A stretch of 46,813 nt of DNA. Source: Gemmatales bacterium. GTDB lineage: Bacteria > Planctomycetota > Planctomycetia > Gemmatales > HRBIN36. The position numbers and the translations under genes are program-made. The DNA lies in NCBI GenBank assembly GCA_025055835.1, contig JANWWR010000009.1, positions 1 to 46,813 of the forward strand. Direction: 5' to 3'. Below are positions 1 to 8,695 of the stretch, in pieces. Numbering within the stretch: position 1 is the stretch's first letter; each line of letters opens with the position of its first letter. The notes under the pieces were generated by a model. That model saw only the letters and a program-made list of their open reading frames with translations, had not been told where the DNA came from and ran no database searches.

Positions 1-8
1 CGGGTGGG

Positions 9-1232
9 TCATGCCGGTTCGGCTCGGAGGCAGCGGCCAATCTGGCGTACCGCCTGTTTCAGCCGCAGTTCGTTTTCCACCAGGGCCAGCCGCAGGTAGC
101 CTTCTCCCGCCTCGCCAAAGCCCCGCCCGGGACTGACGGCCACCTCGGCCTCCTCCAGAAGTTTCATGGCGAAGTCGATGGAACCCATCCGCCGCCGCCA
201 CTCCTCCGGGTACCTCGCCCAGACGAACATGCCGGCCTTTGGCTTGGCCACTTCCCAGCCGATCCGCCGCAAACCGTCCACCAAGACGTCACGCCGATGC
301 TGGTACTCCGCCGCTTGCCGAGCTACGAGATCATCGCAATGCCGCATCGCTACGATGGCTGCGATTTGAATGGCCTGGAAAATACCGTAGTCGTAGTAGC
401 CTTTGATCGTCGCCAAGGCCCGGATCATCTCGGCATTGCCGGCGCAGAAGCCAATTCGCCAACCGGCCATGTTGTAGCCCTTGCTCATGGTCGTCGTCTC
501 GACGCCCACCTCCTTCGCCCCCGGCACGCTGAGAAAGCTGGGGGCCTGGTAGCCGTCGAAGCAGACGTCGCCGTAGGCGAAGTCGTGAATGATCATGAAG
601 CCGAACCGCCGGGCCAACGCGACCAAATCCACAAAGAAATCCCGTTCCACGACCGTGGCCGTGGGATTGTGGGGAAAATTGACGACGACCACCTTGGGCC
701 GGGGATACAGATGTTCCGCGATATGGGCGACGTGGGACAAGAAGCGATCGGGTTGAGTGCACTCGGCACTGAGAACGTTGGCGGAAGCCAGGGCGATGGC
801 ATAGACGTGGATGGGAAACGACGGCGCGGGAACTACCGCCGTGTCTCCGGGCCCCAGGAGGGCCAGGCACATATGACTGAACGCTTCCTTGGACCCTAGA
901 CAGGCGATGATCTCGGTTTCCGGATCGAGTTCAACACCATGCCGCTTGGCGTACCGCAGAGCGACTTCCCGGCGGAGATTGAACAAGCCGTTGCTGACCG
1001 AATAGCGGTGATTACGGTCGTCGTGGGCTGCCTCGCAGAGTTTTTCAATGATGAGGGGATCGGGCACATCGGTGGGATTGCCCATGCCGAGGTCAATGAC
1101 ATCCCGTCCGGCTCGCCGCATCTGATACTTGAGGGCATTGATCCTTCCGAAAAGGTAAGGAGGCAGCCGTTGGACGCGCTCGGCGACCTGGATGCGAAAC
1201 GGAGTTTGCGGGATGTTCGGCTCGTTTTGCAT
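9..1232 (-). CDS. PLP-dependent class I/II aminotransferase (AlaC / LL-DAP aminotransferase-like)
   Basis: A complete 407-residue fold-type I aminotransferase, the usual length. It should move an amino group between an amino acid and a 2-oxoacid in the cytoplasm. The PLP lysine is K251 in [15 protein letters not shown]. Upstream are the dimethyl-glycine-like entry [12 protein letters not shown] (48-59), the NFPHNPT cofactor-binding segment (195-201) and HDFAYGDV (226-233); a C-terminal LRLALVEN carries the expected carboxylate-binding Arg. The [13 protein letters not shown] context is typical of the AlaC/DapL-like group, so glutamate-pyruvate transamination or a related lysine-pathway reaction is likely, but substrate cannot be read from sequence. 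The start is ATG at 1232; no strong Shine-Dalgarno sequence is visible before it. The signalling gene at 1274-2992 lies 41 bases upstream on the same strand, so both could share one transcript. Family is sure; substrate is open. Confidence 0.9.
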   Translation of the reverse strand: MQNEPNIPQTPFRIQVAERVQRLPPYLFGRINALKYQMRRAGRDVIDLGMGNPTDVPDPLIIEKLCEAAHDDRNHRYSVSNGLFNLRREVALRYAKRHGVELDPETEIIACLGSKEAFSHMCLALLGPGDTAVVPAPSFPIHVYAIALASANVLSAECTQPDRFLSHVAHIAEHLYPRPKVVVVNFPHNPTATVVERDFFVDLVALARRFGFMIIHDFAYGDVCFDGYQAPSFLSVPGAKEVGVETTTMSKGYNMAGWRIGFCAGNAEMIRALATIKGYYDYGIFQAIQIAAIVAMRHCDDLVARQAAEYQHRRDVLVDGLRRIGWEVAKPKAGMFVWARYPEEWRRRMGSIDFAMKLLEEAEVAVSPGRGFGEAGEGYLRLALVENELRLKQAVRQIGRCLRAEPA

Positions 1233-1273
1233 AAGGCTTGGGTCCGTGTGCGGCGAACTGCGGAAGAGAAGGT

Positions 1274-2992
1274 CTAGGCGGTCGTGGCAGCGACGACTGG
1301 TTTAGCGGCTGGCGCACCGTTGCCGTTCTTCAGGGCCAGCCGTTCGAGAGCATCGAGCAGTTGGTCCACGCGGAATGGCTTGTACAGGACGATCTTCAAT
1401 CCTTCCTGGCGGGCCTTCACAATGGAATGACTGGCATCGTAGCCGAAGCCGCTCATCAACACCACGGGCACTCCGGGCCGGGCCTGCCGCAACTGGCAAA
1501 AGATCTCATATCCATTCATGTCCGGAAGGCGGATGTCGGCCAGCATCAAGTCGTAATTGCCGAGACGAGCCATGACCGCGGCCTCTCGGCCGTCTCGGGC
1601 CGTCTCCACGATGCAGCCCCAGCGGCCGAGGATCTGATGGGCCGACTTGCGGACCTTCTCATCGTTGTCGGCAACCAGAATCCGCAGCCCGCGCAGGCGG
1701 TGCAGCTTCGCATCACTGACCGATTCCTCGGCCGCAGCCGGAGCCAGCGACTCGCCGACCTTCTGAATGCACTCCTTGATCGCCCGGGCGTTGCTCAGGA
1801 TCGTCTGGAGCCGCTGGGTCATTTCCGGATCATGGCCGATGTACCGATCCATCAACCCCGTGGCCGCCTGCAAGATTTCGTCCACGGGCAGGGCCACTTC
1901 GCGGCTGATGGCTTCGACCGATTGAGTCGTCGAACAGCGTCGTTCGGCCACGAGCAGTTCCAGAGTATGGAGGGCGTAGGCGATCTCGCGGCAGAAAATC
2001 TCCAGAAACTGCCGGTCCTGCTCCACGAAGGCATGCGGCTTCGGACTCTCGACATTAAATGTGCCAATGACCTTGTCGTGGTAGATGAGCGGTACCGTCA
2101 GCGAACTGCGTGCCCCAGCTGCGCCTTCGAGATAGAGTGGGTCTTGGGTCGTGTCGTAGCACAGGTAGCTCTTGCCCGTGGCGGCCACGTAGCCGGTCAC
2201 GCCGTTGCCCTGCGGCAAGGGGTAGAGAACCCGGCGAGCTGCTTCCTGGGTCAATCCCTCGGTGATGAGCGGTTCCAGCCGCCCAGTCTTCTGGTCAAGA
2301 AGCCGCAGCTCGATGACGTCGTAGTGCAGAATCTCACGAGCACAACGCAGAATGTTGGATTTCAGCAGGTCAATTCGCTCCTCGGCGTTCAGCTTGGCCA
2401 ACTCGCCAGGGTCAAGAGCGGCCAGTTCCGCGCCGGCCTGATGGATAGCATCGAGCTTCTGCTGTTGCTGCCGCTCGTCGGTCACGTCCCGCCCCACGCC
2501 GATGAAATGGGTCAGCTTTCCCTCCGGCCCATAAACCGGCGTGACGTGGAACTGAATATGTCTGCCGCTGGACAGTCGAAAGCAGGTCGAAACAGGACCG
2601 TCACTCAGGGCAGTATGGAAGGGGCTGTATTCGGGACCGAGGACTTCCGGGGAATTGAGGGCCTCGAAGAAGAGCTTTCCGGAGGCGGGTCCGCCGCACC
2701 ATTTCTCGAATTGGGGGTTGGCCCAGATGATGCGGAGGTCAGGATCGACGACGACGACCCCATCGGCCAGCAATTCGAGGATGCGATCGGCCCGCAGAAG
2801 AAACCCCGCCTGTTCGATCAGAGCCAAGCCTCGGGTATCGGCATAAATGCCGTCGAAACGTTGCCGCTGGAGCATTCCCAAGGCGGTGGAAACGCTATCG
2901 GCCTGGACGAACTCAGCGTCAGACCAGGCTTTGGGCAGATTGTTGCCAGGCAAATCGTGTCGCAGGACGAGGATGCGCGGGCGCGAACTCAC
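1274..2992 (-). CDS. PAS-GAF-receiver signalling protein with a degenerate histidine-kinase core
   Basis: A 572-residue cytosolic signalling protein. Residues 5-70 look like a worn receiver domain, 71-172 a PAS domain ending in a PAC-like [11 protein letters not shown], 207-345 a GAF domain, and 436-553 a full receiver. The receiver has acidic residues D442/D444, phospho-acceptor D486 ([14 protein letters not shown]), S514 and K538. Between GAF and receiver, residues 360-416 resemble a histidine-kinase dimerisation helix pair, but the phospho-accepting His position reads [14 protein letters not shown], with Arg364 where His is expected, and no ATPase domain follows. It therefore cannot be a normal kinase; it probably senses a ligand and receives phosphate from a partner kinase elsewhere. 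The start is GTG at 2992, chosen because AAGGAG stands at 3001-3006. It is probably transcribed from the promoter at 3037-3065 and may run on into the aminotransferase gene. Confidence 0.85.
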   Translation of the reverse strand: MSSRPRILVLRHDLPGNNLPKAWSDAEFVQADSVSTALGMLQRQRFDGIYADTRGLALIEQAGFLLRADRILELLADGVVVVDPDLRIIWANPQFEKWCGGPASGKLFFEALNSPEVLGPEYSPFHTALSDGPVSTCFRLSSGRHIQFHVTPVYGPEGKLTHFIGVGRDVTDERQQQQKLDAIHQAGAELAALDPGELAKLNAEERIDLLKSNILRCAREILHYDVIELRLLDQKTGRLEPLITEGLTQEAARRVLYPLPQGNGVTGYVAATGKSYLCYDTTQDPLYLEGAAGARSSLTVPLIYHDKVIGTFNVESPKPHAFVEQDRQFLEIFCREIAYALHTLELLVAERRCSTTQSVEAISREVALPVDEILQAATGLMDRYIGHDPEMTQRLQTILSNARAIKECIQKVGESLAPAAAEESVSDAKLHRLRGLRILVADNDEKVRKSAHQILGRWGCIVETARDGREAAVMARLGNYDLMLADIRLPDMNGYEIFCQLRQARPGVPVVLMSGFGYDASHSIVKARQEGLKIVLYKPFRVDQLLDALERLALKNGNGAPAAKPVVAATTA

Positions 2993-3298
2993 GGACAGGA
3001 CTCCTTTGGCGGGGATACCTCTTCCCTGCCGTGAAAATTATAAGACGTGCCATCTGGGCTAACAAGGCAGCTCGAAGCGGTTGTACGGACACCGTCGGCG
3101 ATTCGATCGCGTCCTGCGGATTGTGCAGCCTATGGCTTCCCTCCGTCGTTCCCGCTTCCCGCGATTTCGAGAGCAACGTACAATGACCATGCGTAGAAAT
3201 AATGTGATCCGCTTAAAGGAAGATTCTCCCCGTTCAGGTAGCCGGACAGGGTACAGGCGTCGTCTAGGGTCCGCCCAGACATCGGGAGGGGAAGCGGC
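2993..3298. other. Divergent intergenic region (306 bases)
   Basis: The region separates the divergently transcribed PAS-GAF-receiver gene and the 2-oxoacid dehydrogenase operon. It holds the minus-strand promoter described at 3037-3065. On the plus side, TACAAT near 3179-3184 could serve as a -10 element, but no good -35 stands before it. GGGAGGGG just before 3299 is the ribosome-binding site for E1 alpha. I see no convincing gene or structured RNA. Confidence 0.6.
3037..3065 (-). promoter_or_regulatory. Sigma-70-type promoter for the PAS-GAF-receiver gene
   Basis: Read on the minus strand, TTGTTA (3060-3065) and a perfect TATAAT (3037-3042) are exactly 17 bases apart. Transcription would start near 3030 and leave a leader of about 38 bases holding the AAGGAG ribosome-binding site. 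The -10 is perfect and the -35 matches four of six consensus bases. It stands out in a GC-rich window, but it is a sequence match only. Confidence 0.6.
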
Positions 3299-4384
3299 AT
3301 GCCCCGGGAACTCACGCAAACGGAGGGGAACGGACTGGCCCTTGCGGCCGACATCGTCTCTGGGGAATACTCCCTCCCCGCCGAACGCTGCCTGGAAATC
3401 TTCCGCCTCATGGTCCGGGCCCGGACCATGGAAGAGCGGATGATCAAGATGAGCAAGTCCGGCGAGGGCTACTTCTGGATCGGCGGTCCTGGCGAGGAAG
3501 CCTTTAACGTGCCTCTCGGTTTGCAGGTCAAGAAAGGGCGGGGACCAGACTACGATTTCCTCCACCTCCATTATCGAAACAGCGGAACCCTGATCGCAAT
3601 GGGTATGCCGGTCCTCGACGGCATCCGCCAGATGGCCATGACCTGGACCGATCCGCACTCCCGCGGTCGGAACTTCGTCGGCCACTACTCCGTTCCCGAA
3701 TGGAACGTCCTACCGGTGTGCTCGGTAATTGGAGTCAACTGGGTAAAGGCTCCGGGAACAGCCCACGTGCAAAAACGGCACGGCGGGGACGGCATCACGA
3801 TCGTGGTTGGCGGCGATGCCGGTACGGCAGAAGGTGATTTCAACTCGTGCATGGTCTGGAGCACCCGGCCTGGCCATGAGTTGCCGGTGCTCATGATCGT
3901 GATGAACAACGGCTACGGCATCTCGACCCCGGCCTATACGCAGCACTCCGAACTGCACATCATCGACCGAGGTAAACCTTTTGGGATCCCCGGCGAAGTC
4001 GTGGACGGGAATGACCCCATCGCCAGCTGGCACGCCATCGACCGGGCCATGCGCTATGTTCGCAGCGAGCGAAGGCCGTACATGATCGAGGCCCTCGTTT
4101 CCCGACTTTACGGTCATTCCTCATCCAGCGGAGCGATGCGCGTCAGGGATGAGCGGGACTGCCTGGCCGAGTTTGAGCACAAACTCATCGAAGCTGGCGT
4201 ACTCGACGAGGAAGCCGCCGCGAGGATCCACAAGGCAGCCCAGGACGAATGCGAGAAGGCCCTGGAACAGGCCCTCAAGGAGCCGAAACCGACGGCTGCT
4301 GATGTCCGCCGATTCACCTACGCCTCGAGCGACTACGACGTGGTTTATCCGGACGACTACACCGGGCTGCCCAACGGCGACTGA
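3299..4384 (+). CDS. 2-oxoacid dehydrogenase E1 component, alpha subunit (branched-chain type)
   Basis: A 361-residue thiamine-diphosphate enzyme subunit. With E1 beta it decarboxylates a 2-oxoacid and passes the acyl group to lipoyl-E2. The cofactor-binding segment is GGDAGTAEGDFNS (171-183) with NN at 203-204; the usual GDG start of this motif reads GDA here. The stretch GRNFVGHYSVPEWNVLPVCS (123-142) and the RLYGHSSSSGA loop (269-279) match the branched-chain 2-oxoacid dehydrogenase group better than the pyruvate group. The start ATG follows GGGAGGGG at a good distance. E1 beta begins 43 bases downstream and E2 soon after, so this is the first gene of a three-gene operon. The likely role is oxidation of 2-oxoisovalerate and related acids to acyl-CoA (energy, or branched fatty acid primers); the exact substrate is inferred. 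Confidence 0.9.
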   Translation: MPRELTQTEGNGLALAADIVSGEYSLPAERCLEIFRLMVRARTMEERMIKMSKSGEGYFWIGGPGEEAFNVPLGLQVKKGRGPDYDFLHLHYRNSGTLIAMGMPVLDGIRQMAMTWTDPHSRGRNFVGHYSVPEWNVLPVCSVIGVNWVKAPGTAHVQKRHGGDGITIVVGGDAGTAEGDFNSCMVWSTRPGHELPVLMIVMNNGYGISTPAYTQHSELHIIDRGKPFGIPGEVVDGNDPIASWHAIDRAMRYVRSERRPYMIEALVSRLYGHSSSSGAMRVRDERDCLAEFEHKLIEAGVLDEEAAARIHKAAQDECEKALEQALKEPKPTAADVRRFTYASSDYDVVYPDDYTGLPNGD

Positions 4385-4427
4385 TGATCAGAAGAAGCGA
4401 TCCGGCTGCGAACACGAGTGACACGGC

Positions 4428-5486
4428 ATGGCAACACTGGTCCAAGCAGTCCGCCTCGCTCTCCACTACGGCGAAACCTATCTGGGCGTGACCGACATCT
4501 TTGGCGAGGACGTCGGGCCACCGTTGGGCGGCGTGTTCACGGCCACCCAGGGCCTTAAAACCGCCTGGAATACTCCGCTGGATGAGCGGGGCATCCTCGG
4601 CATGGCGATGGGAATCGCCTATGCCGGCGGAAGACCTGTCTGTGAAATCCAGTTCTGCGATTACGCCTTCAACACCATCGACTTGATGAAAATCGCAGGC
4701 AATCAGCGGTGGGCCAGTGGAGGCAACTACGAGATGCCGATCGTGCTCATGACGCCGAGCGGCTCCGGCATTCGCGGAAGTCTCTATCATTCGCATTCCT
4801 TTGAAAGCTGGGCCTCGCGTCTGGCAGGTTGGAAGATCGTCATGCCCAGCAACGCCCTCGACGCCTACGGGCTGATGCTCAGCGCTATTGCCGATCCCAA
4901 CCCAGTCATGGTGCTTCTCCCCAAAGCGCTGTTGAGGGTCCGCGGAGAGCAGAAGATCCCTGGCGAACCAGAGGACGAAGAGGAACTCAAGCGGATGATC
5001 GACGCTCCGGTCGGTGACCGCACTGGCTGGCAGCCGCGTTGGCCTCCCGTGCAGGAATATTTCGTTCCGCTCGGAAAGGCGGCTTTGGTCCGCACCGGTC
5101 ATCACGCTACCGTGGTCAGCTACGGACGCACCTTGCCCTTGTGCGTCAAGGCCGCCGACGAACTCCGCGACAGTGACGGGTTGGAGTTCGACGTCATCGA
5201 CCTCCGCAGCATTTTTCCCTACGACTGGCATGCCATCAGCCAAAGCATCATGAAGACAGGGCGCATTCTGATCGTCAACGAAGATACGGAAGTGACCAAT
5301 TTCGGGGAGCACCTGCTGCGGCGGGTCATCGACCACCATTACTACGATCTGCTGGTTCGGCCACGGGTCTTGCTAGGGCAGCACATTCCCGGAATCGGAC
5401 TGAACCAGGAGTACGAAAAAAACAGCGTGCCCCAATTGCCTTCCATTCGGGAAGCGATGAAGGCCTTGGCCACCGAGGAGGCGTAG
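4428..5486 (+). CDS. 2-oxoacid dehydrogenase E1 component, beta subunit (branched-chain type)
   Basis: A 352-residue transketolase-fold subunit that completes the E1 active site. GEDVGPPLGGVFTATQGL (24-41), NTPLDERGI (48-56) and the long EIQFCDYAFNTIDL stretch are hallmarks of branched-chain E1 beta; LYHSHSFESW follows the substrate-channel loop. The C-terminal half (about 225-345) carries the transketolase C-terminal fold with VVSYGRTL and LIVNEDTEVTNFGEH. Residues 172-205 form a charged insertion (GEPEDEEELKRMI and neighbours) that is longer than usual. ATG at 4428 is used; its ribosome-binding site is weak, so translation may depend on the upstream gene. Only five bases separate its stop from the E2 start. 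Confidence 0.9.
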   Translation: MATLVQAVRLALHYGETYLGVTDIFGEDVGPPLGGVFTATQGLKTAWNTPLDERGILGMAMGIAYAGGRPVCEIQFCDYAFNTIDLMKIAGNQRWASGGNYEMPIVLMTPSGSGIRGSLYHSHSFESWASRLAGWKIVMPSNALDAYGLMLSAIADPNPVMVLLPKALLRVRGEQKIPGEPEDEEELKRMIDAPVGDRTGWQPRWPPVQEYFVPLGKAALVRTGHHATVVSYGRTLPLCVKAADELRDSDGLEFDVIDLRSIFPYDWHAISQSIMKTGRILIVNEDTEVTNFGEHLLRRVIDHHYYDLLVRPRVLLGQHIPGIGLNQEYEKNSVPQLPSIREAMKALATEEA

Positions 5487-5491
5487 CCACT

Positions 5492-6781
5492 GTGGACTAT
5501 CGTCTGCCCGAACTCGGCGAGGGAATCTACGAAGCGGAACTGGTCGCCTGGCGGGTTCAGCCTGGCGATTCTGTCCGTCGTGGTCAATCGCTGGCCGAGG
5601 TGTTGACGGACAAGGCCAGCATGGAATTGCCGTCCTCGTTCATCGGCGTGATCGAGTCACTCAAAGCCGCTCCAGGCAGTCGGATCAAGGTCGGCGAAGT
5701 CGTCCTCACCTACAGGCCGGAGGCGGAGGAGGAGGCTGCTGACCTTTCGCAGGCTGAGGAGAGTCGGGAAGGTGTGAGTTCCGCGAGGGTTTCCGGAGGG
5801 CTGACGCCCTCCGCTCGCCTGGGTGAGCCGGCAATGCCCTCTCCTGTCAGCAGAGAGTTGCGAGAGGGGACTGTAATCGCCGTGGACACGGGAGCGATGC
5901 GGGTCAAAGCCGCCCCATCGGTTCGGCTCATGGCTCGCCAATTGGGGATCGATCTGACCCAGATTCGTGGCTCAGGACCTGGCGGCCGCATCCTCATTTC
6001 CGACCTGAAGGCAGCCATTCAACCCATCCAGCAGCCGACGGCACCGCGGCCCGCACCGTCCCGGCAATTGCCCGACTTCGGCAAGCCAGGAACCCGCATC
6101 AAGTTCCAAGGCGTTCGCCGACGCATCGCCGAACACATGGTCCTCTCCAAGCGGACTATCCCGCATTTCGGCTACGTCGATGAAGCCGATGTTACGCAGC
6201 TGGTTCGTCTCCGTGAATCTCTTAAGGAACCGCTGGCGGAGCGCGGCATTCGCTTGACGTACCTGGCGTTCATCGTCAAAGCGGTCGTCGGGGCCTTGAA
6301 GGATGTGCCCATCGTCAACGCGACGCTGGACGAAGAAGGCCAGGAGATCGTCTTGCACGATCATTACCACATCGGCTTCGCTGTGGCGGCTCCTCAAGGG
6401 CTGCTGGTGCCGGTAGTGCGTGACGCGGATCGGAAGGGACTCTTCGACCTAGCCCGGGAAATCGAGAAACTGACCGAGGACGTACGAGCCAACCGCATCA
6501 GGCCCGAAGACCTCCGCGGGGGAACCTTTACCGTCACGTCCATCGGCAGCTTTGGCGGATTAATCTCGACGCCGATCATTCCGCATCCCCAGGTCGGCAT
6601 CGTCGGTGTAGGCAAAATCGTCAAGCGGCCGGTGTACGACCAGAATCTCAACATTGTGCCTGCCGACATCGTGTATTTGTCCTTCTCGTTCGATCATCGG
6701 GTGCTCGACGGAGCGGCGGCAACGGCTTTCGGCAACGCCTTGATCCGCCGCTTGCAGAATCCCGCGACGTTGCTTTTGTGA
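5492..6781 (+). CDS. Dihydrolipoamide acyltransferase E2 of the 2-oxoacid dehydrogenase complex
   Basis: A 429-residue E2 core protein. Residues 1-76 form one lipoyl domain with the lipoylated K41 in VLTDKASMELPS. Residues 138-174 are the peripheral-subunit-binding domain (PSVRLMARQLGIDL, GSGPGGRILISDL). Residues 200-429 form the trimer-making catalytic domain with H402 and D406 in SFDHRVLDG and the GSFGG turn at 352-356. The protein moves the acyl group from lipoate to CoA and holds E1 and E3. It starts with GTG at 5492, five bases after E1 beta, which argues for translational coupling. No E3 (lipoamide dehydrogenase) gene is seen nearby, so the complex must borrow one from elsewhere. The linker between lipoyl and binding domains (about 78-130) is encoded partly by a palindromic repeat listed at 5794-5813. 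Confidence 0.92.
   Translation: MDYRLPELGEGIYEAELVAWRVQPGDSVRRGQSLAEVLTDKASMELPSSFIGVIESLKAAPGSRIKVGEVVLTYRPEAEEEAADLSQAEESREGVSSARVSGGLTPSARLGEPAMPSPVSRELREGTVIAVDTGAMRVKAAPSVRLMARQLGIDLTQIRGSGPGGRILISDLKAAIQPIQQPTAPRPAPSRQLPDFGKPGTRIKFQGVRRRIAEHMVLSKRTIPHFGYVDEADVTQLVRLRESLKEPLAERGIRLTYLAFIVKAVVGALKDVPIVNATLDEEGQEIVLHDHYHIGFAVAAPQGLLVPVVRDADRKGLFDLAREIEKLTEDVRANRIRPEDLRGGTFTVTSIGSFGGLISTPIIPHPQVGIVGVGKIVKRPVYDQNLNIVPADIVYLSFSFDHRVLDGAAATAFGNALIRRLQNPATLLL
5794..5813. repeat. REP-like palindrome inside the E2 linker
   Basis: CGGAGGGC, loop TGAC, GCCCTCCG: a perfect 8-base stem with a 4-base loop, followed by a second weaker hairpin (GCTC...GAGC, 5813-5828). It lies in frame inside the E2 gene and encodes SGGLTPSARLGEP in the flexible linker. 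It resembles GC-rich palindromes that are usually found between genes. Only one copy was seen in this window, so its status as a genome-wide repeat is inferred. Confidence 0.5.
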
Positions 6782-6805
6782 TCTTCGAACTCCGCTCGAT
6801 CTGCC

Positions 6806-8032
6806 TTACATTCCGTTAGCTTTTGCGAGGGCGGCTAGTTCCGCGAGCATCTGGGCGGCATTGGCGTAGCGCTCCTCGGGATGCTTGGCCATGAGCCGCA
6901 GCACCACGGCCTGAAGTTCGATGGGAATGCTCTTCTGATAGCGGGTCGGCTTGTCGGGAAATTCATTGCGGATGCGGTGGCGGAGCCGCTCGGCATCATC
7001 GTCCTCGAACGGAGGCCGGCCCGTGAGCACGGCATAGACGATGGCCCCAAGCCGGTACAGGTCAGCCAGGTCGTCGACATAGGCCTGCGGATCAGTTTGT
7101 TCCGGGGCCAGCCAGGGAAGTTCCGCTTTTTCCTTCGTCTTTTGAACGGCCCTGAAAAGCGACGAGCCTTCAAGGGCCTTGTACATCATCAGGTCGTTGA
7201 GCTTTGCCGTGCCGTCGTGACTGATGAGGATGTCGCTCGGGGTCAGGTGCAAATGGCTCCAGTGATGCCGGGTGGCGAAATCGAGCGCACGGCCCACGTG
7301 CATGGCCAGCCGGCAGCCGATCCGCCAGTCAATCCGCTTTTGTTTGCGGTGGCGTTCGATAACCTCGGCGGCACTCTCGCCGACCACGAGCTCCCGCGCG
7401 ATCCACATGTAGTTATGGGATCGTCCCGCTCCGAGAACGGTGACAAGATGCGGATGGCGAGCCGCCAGGAGCGGTTTGACGACCTGGACGAAACGGTTCA
7501 TCTCGGAGTCGTTGGCGGGGAACTCGGGACCGAGCACTTTTAGAGCGACGTCGGCATCCTTCTTCAAATCACGGGCTTTGAACACCGTCCCGAGATGCCC
7601 GACGCCAAGGACTTCACCCAATTCATAATGGCCTAGCTTGTAACCGCTGAGCTTGCCGAGTTTCTCCCGGGACACCTCCGGGATGGCGTCGGGATCGTGC
7701 CGGACTCGAGGCTGGATCACTTCTCCGGCCGGCACTTCGCCTTCTTCATAGCGCAGGTGGGTGTTGCCGACGCGAATGACGTCATTGAACGCGAGTTCGT
7801 GCCGATCGATCCGCTGCTTGTTGACCAGGGTCCCGTTGGGGGTGGAAAGGTCGGTGACGACAGCTTTATCCCCATGCACGGCGATTTCGCAATGTGAGCG
7901 TGCAGCGTAGAGGTCGTTTAAGACGATGTCGCAATGCCGTTCGCTGCTGCCGATGATGACCGCACCGTCCTCAGGCAGGGCGAAGTACCGTCCCTGGTCC
8001 GCCCCTTCGAGTACATACAGGCGCCTGGGCAT
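6806..8032 (-). CDS. FHA-domain protein with a kinase fold lacking catalytic residues (pseudokinase)
   Basis: A 408-residue cytosolic protein, numbered from ATG 8032. Residues 25-95 form an FHA phosphothreonine-binding domain (IIGSSERHCDI, RSHCEI, PNGTLVNK). Residues 136-405 have the Ser/Thr kinase fold: a glycine loop LGVGHLGTVFKARD, the VALK lysine at 165, the APEQ segment (309-312) and PPFEDDD (340-346). The catalytic loop reads HLHLTPSDI (260-268), so the HRD aspartate is His262 and the following Lys is Thr264. The DFG motif reads DLM (280-282). Catalysis is therefore unlikely. It may serve as a phosphopeptide-binding scaffold or regulator. GTG at 8038 is possible, but GGGGG at 8040-8044 is better spaced for ATG 8032. 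It converges with E2 with only 24 bases between. Confidence 0.85.
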   Translation of the reverse strand: MPRRLYVLEGADQGRYFALPEDGAVIIGSSERHCDIVLNDLYAARSHCEIAVHGDKAVVTDLSTPNGTLVNKQRIDRHELAFNDVIRVGNTHLRYEEGEVPAGEVIQPRVRHDPDAIPEVSREKLGKLSGYKLGHYELGEVLGVGHLGTVFKARDLKKDADVALKVLGPEFPANDSEMNRFVQVVKPLLAARHPHLVTVLGAGRSHNYMWIARELVVGESAAEVIERHRKQKRIDWRIGCRLAMHVGRALDFATRHHWSHLHLTPSDILISHDGTAKLNDLMMYKALEGSSLFRAVQKTKEKAELPWLAPEQTDPQAYVDDLADLYRLGAIVYAVLTGRPPFEDDDAERLRHRIRNEFPDKPTRYQKSIPIELQAVVLRLMAKHPEERYANAAQMLAELAALAKANGM

Positions 8033-8243
8033 GGCCACACCCCCGTCGGGAGAGAAACGGCACGTCGGACCACGCTTCGGGAAAAGGGAGCGAGTCTTAC
8101 CGCTGGGGATCTTCTTTGATCTTCCTTGCCTGAAAAGAAGCTGTCAAGCGAAGCGACCTTGAGGCCGATATTCTCACTCGGATGACCGCCGCTCTCGGCC
8201 GTCGCAACGGGAACGGACATCTTCTGCCTTGTCGGGAGGGCCG

Positions 8244-8576
8244 ATGAATCCCCGACGCATCGTGGCTGCCGCTCGTTCCTTGGAAGAATTGGAAGCTTAC
8301 ATCAAAGCGACGCTGTGCAGCCAGGACCGTCTCGACCCGCAACAAACGCCGATCCGGCGGACCTCGTTGAGTCGCGAGGGAAAGTTCTGCGGTGTGCTTT
8401 TCATCGCCCACGGTCCCCGCCGTATGCGTTGTCAGGCGATTTGGATCTGCGAGGAGCATCGCATCCTCTGCTACGACTCTGCCGGCAACCGTTTCGCCGA
8501 AATTCAACTTTACGAGTCTCCCGAACCACCTGCCCCGGCCGATTTGCCTTTTCCAAGCCAACGCCGGTCTGCCTGA
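8244..8576 (+). CDS. Small protein of unknown function (110 residues)
   Basis: I do not recognise a family. The protein starts with an amphipathic helix (RSLEELEAYIKATL, 11-24), followed by a beta-rich core (residues 45-90: GKFCGVLFIAHGPRRMRC, AIWICEEHRILCYDSAG) and a proline-rich tail (ESPEPPAPADLPFP). Five cysteines are scattered without a clear metal motif. It has no signal peptide and no membrane segment, so it is likely cytosolic. ATG at 8244 is chosen because GGGAGGG stands at 8233-8239; an in-frame TTG at 8229 has no such support. The gene is divergent from the FHA-pseudokinase and separated from it by about 210 bases. Its codon use looks like that of its neighbours. Confidence 0.6.
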   Translation: MNPRRIVAAARSLEELEAYIKATLCSQDRLDPQQTPIRRTSLSREGKFCGVLFIAHGPRRMRCQAIWICEEHRILCYDSAGNRFAEIQLYESPEPPAPADLPFPSQRRSA

Positions 8577-8695
8577 CGGATCCGCACAACTGATCCCTTG
8601 ATTCCGCGTGGTTTGGAAGCCACCATGAGGTCGGTCGGCTCAATCCCCGTCCGCTCCAAGACGGTCCGACCACGAGAGGAGCGAGGGGTCACAAG

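Noticed and set aside
331..870. A 179-codon minus-strand frame within the aminotransferase gene
   Set aside because: It is a shifted reading of the real gene with His/Arg/Gly-rich nonsense composition.
1238..3034. A 598-codon open frame on the plus strand
   Set aside because: It lies opposite the PAS-GAF-receiver gene, has no recognisable domain and no ribosome-binding site; long antisense frames are expected in GC-rich DNA.
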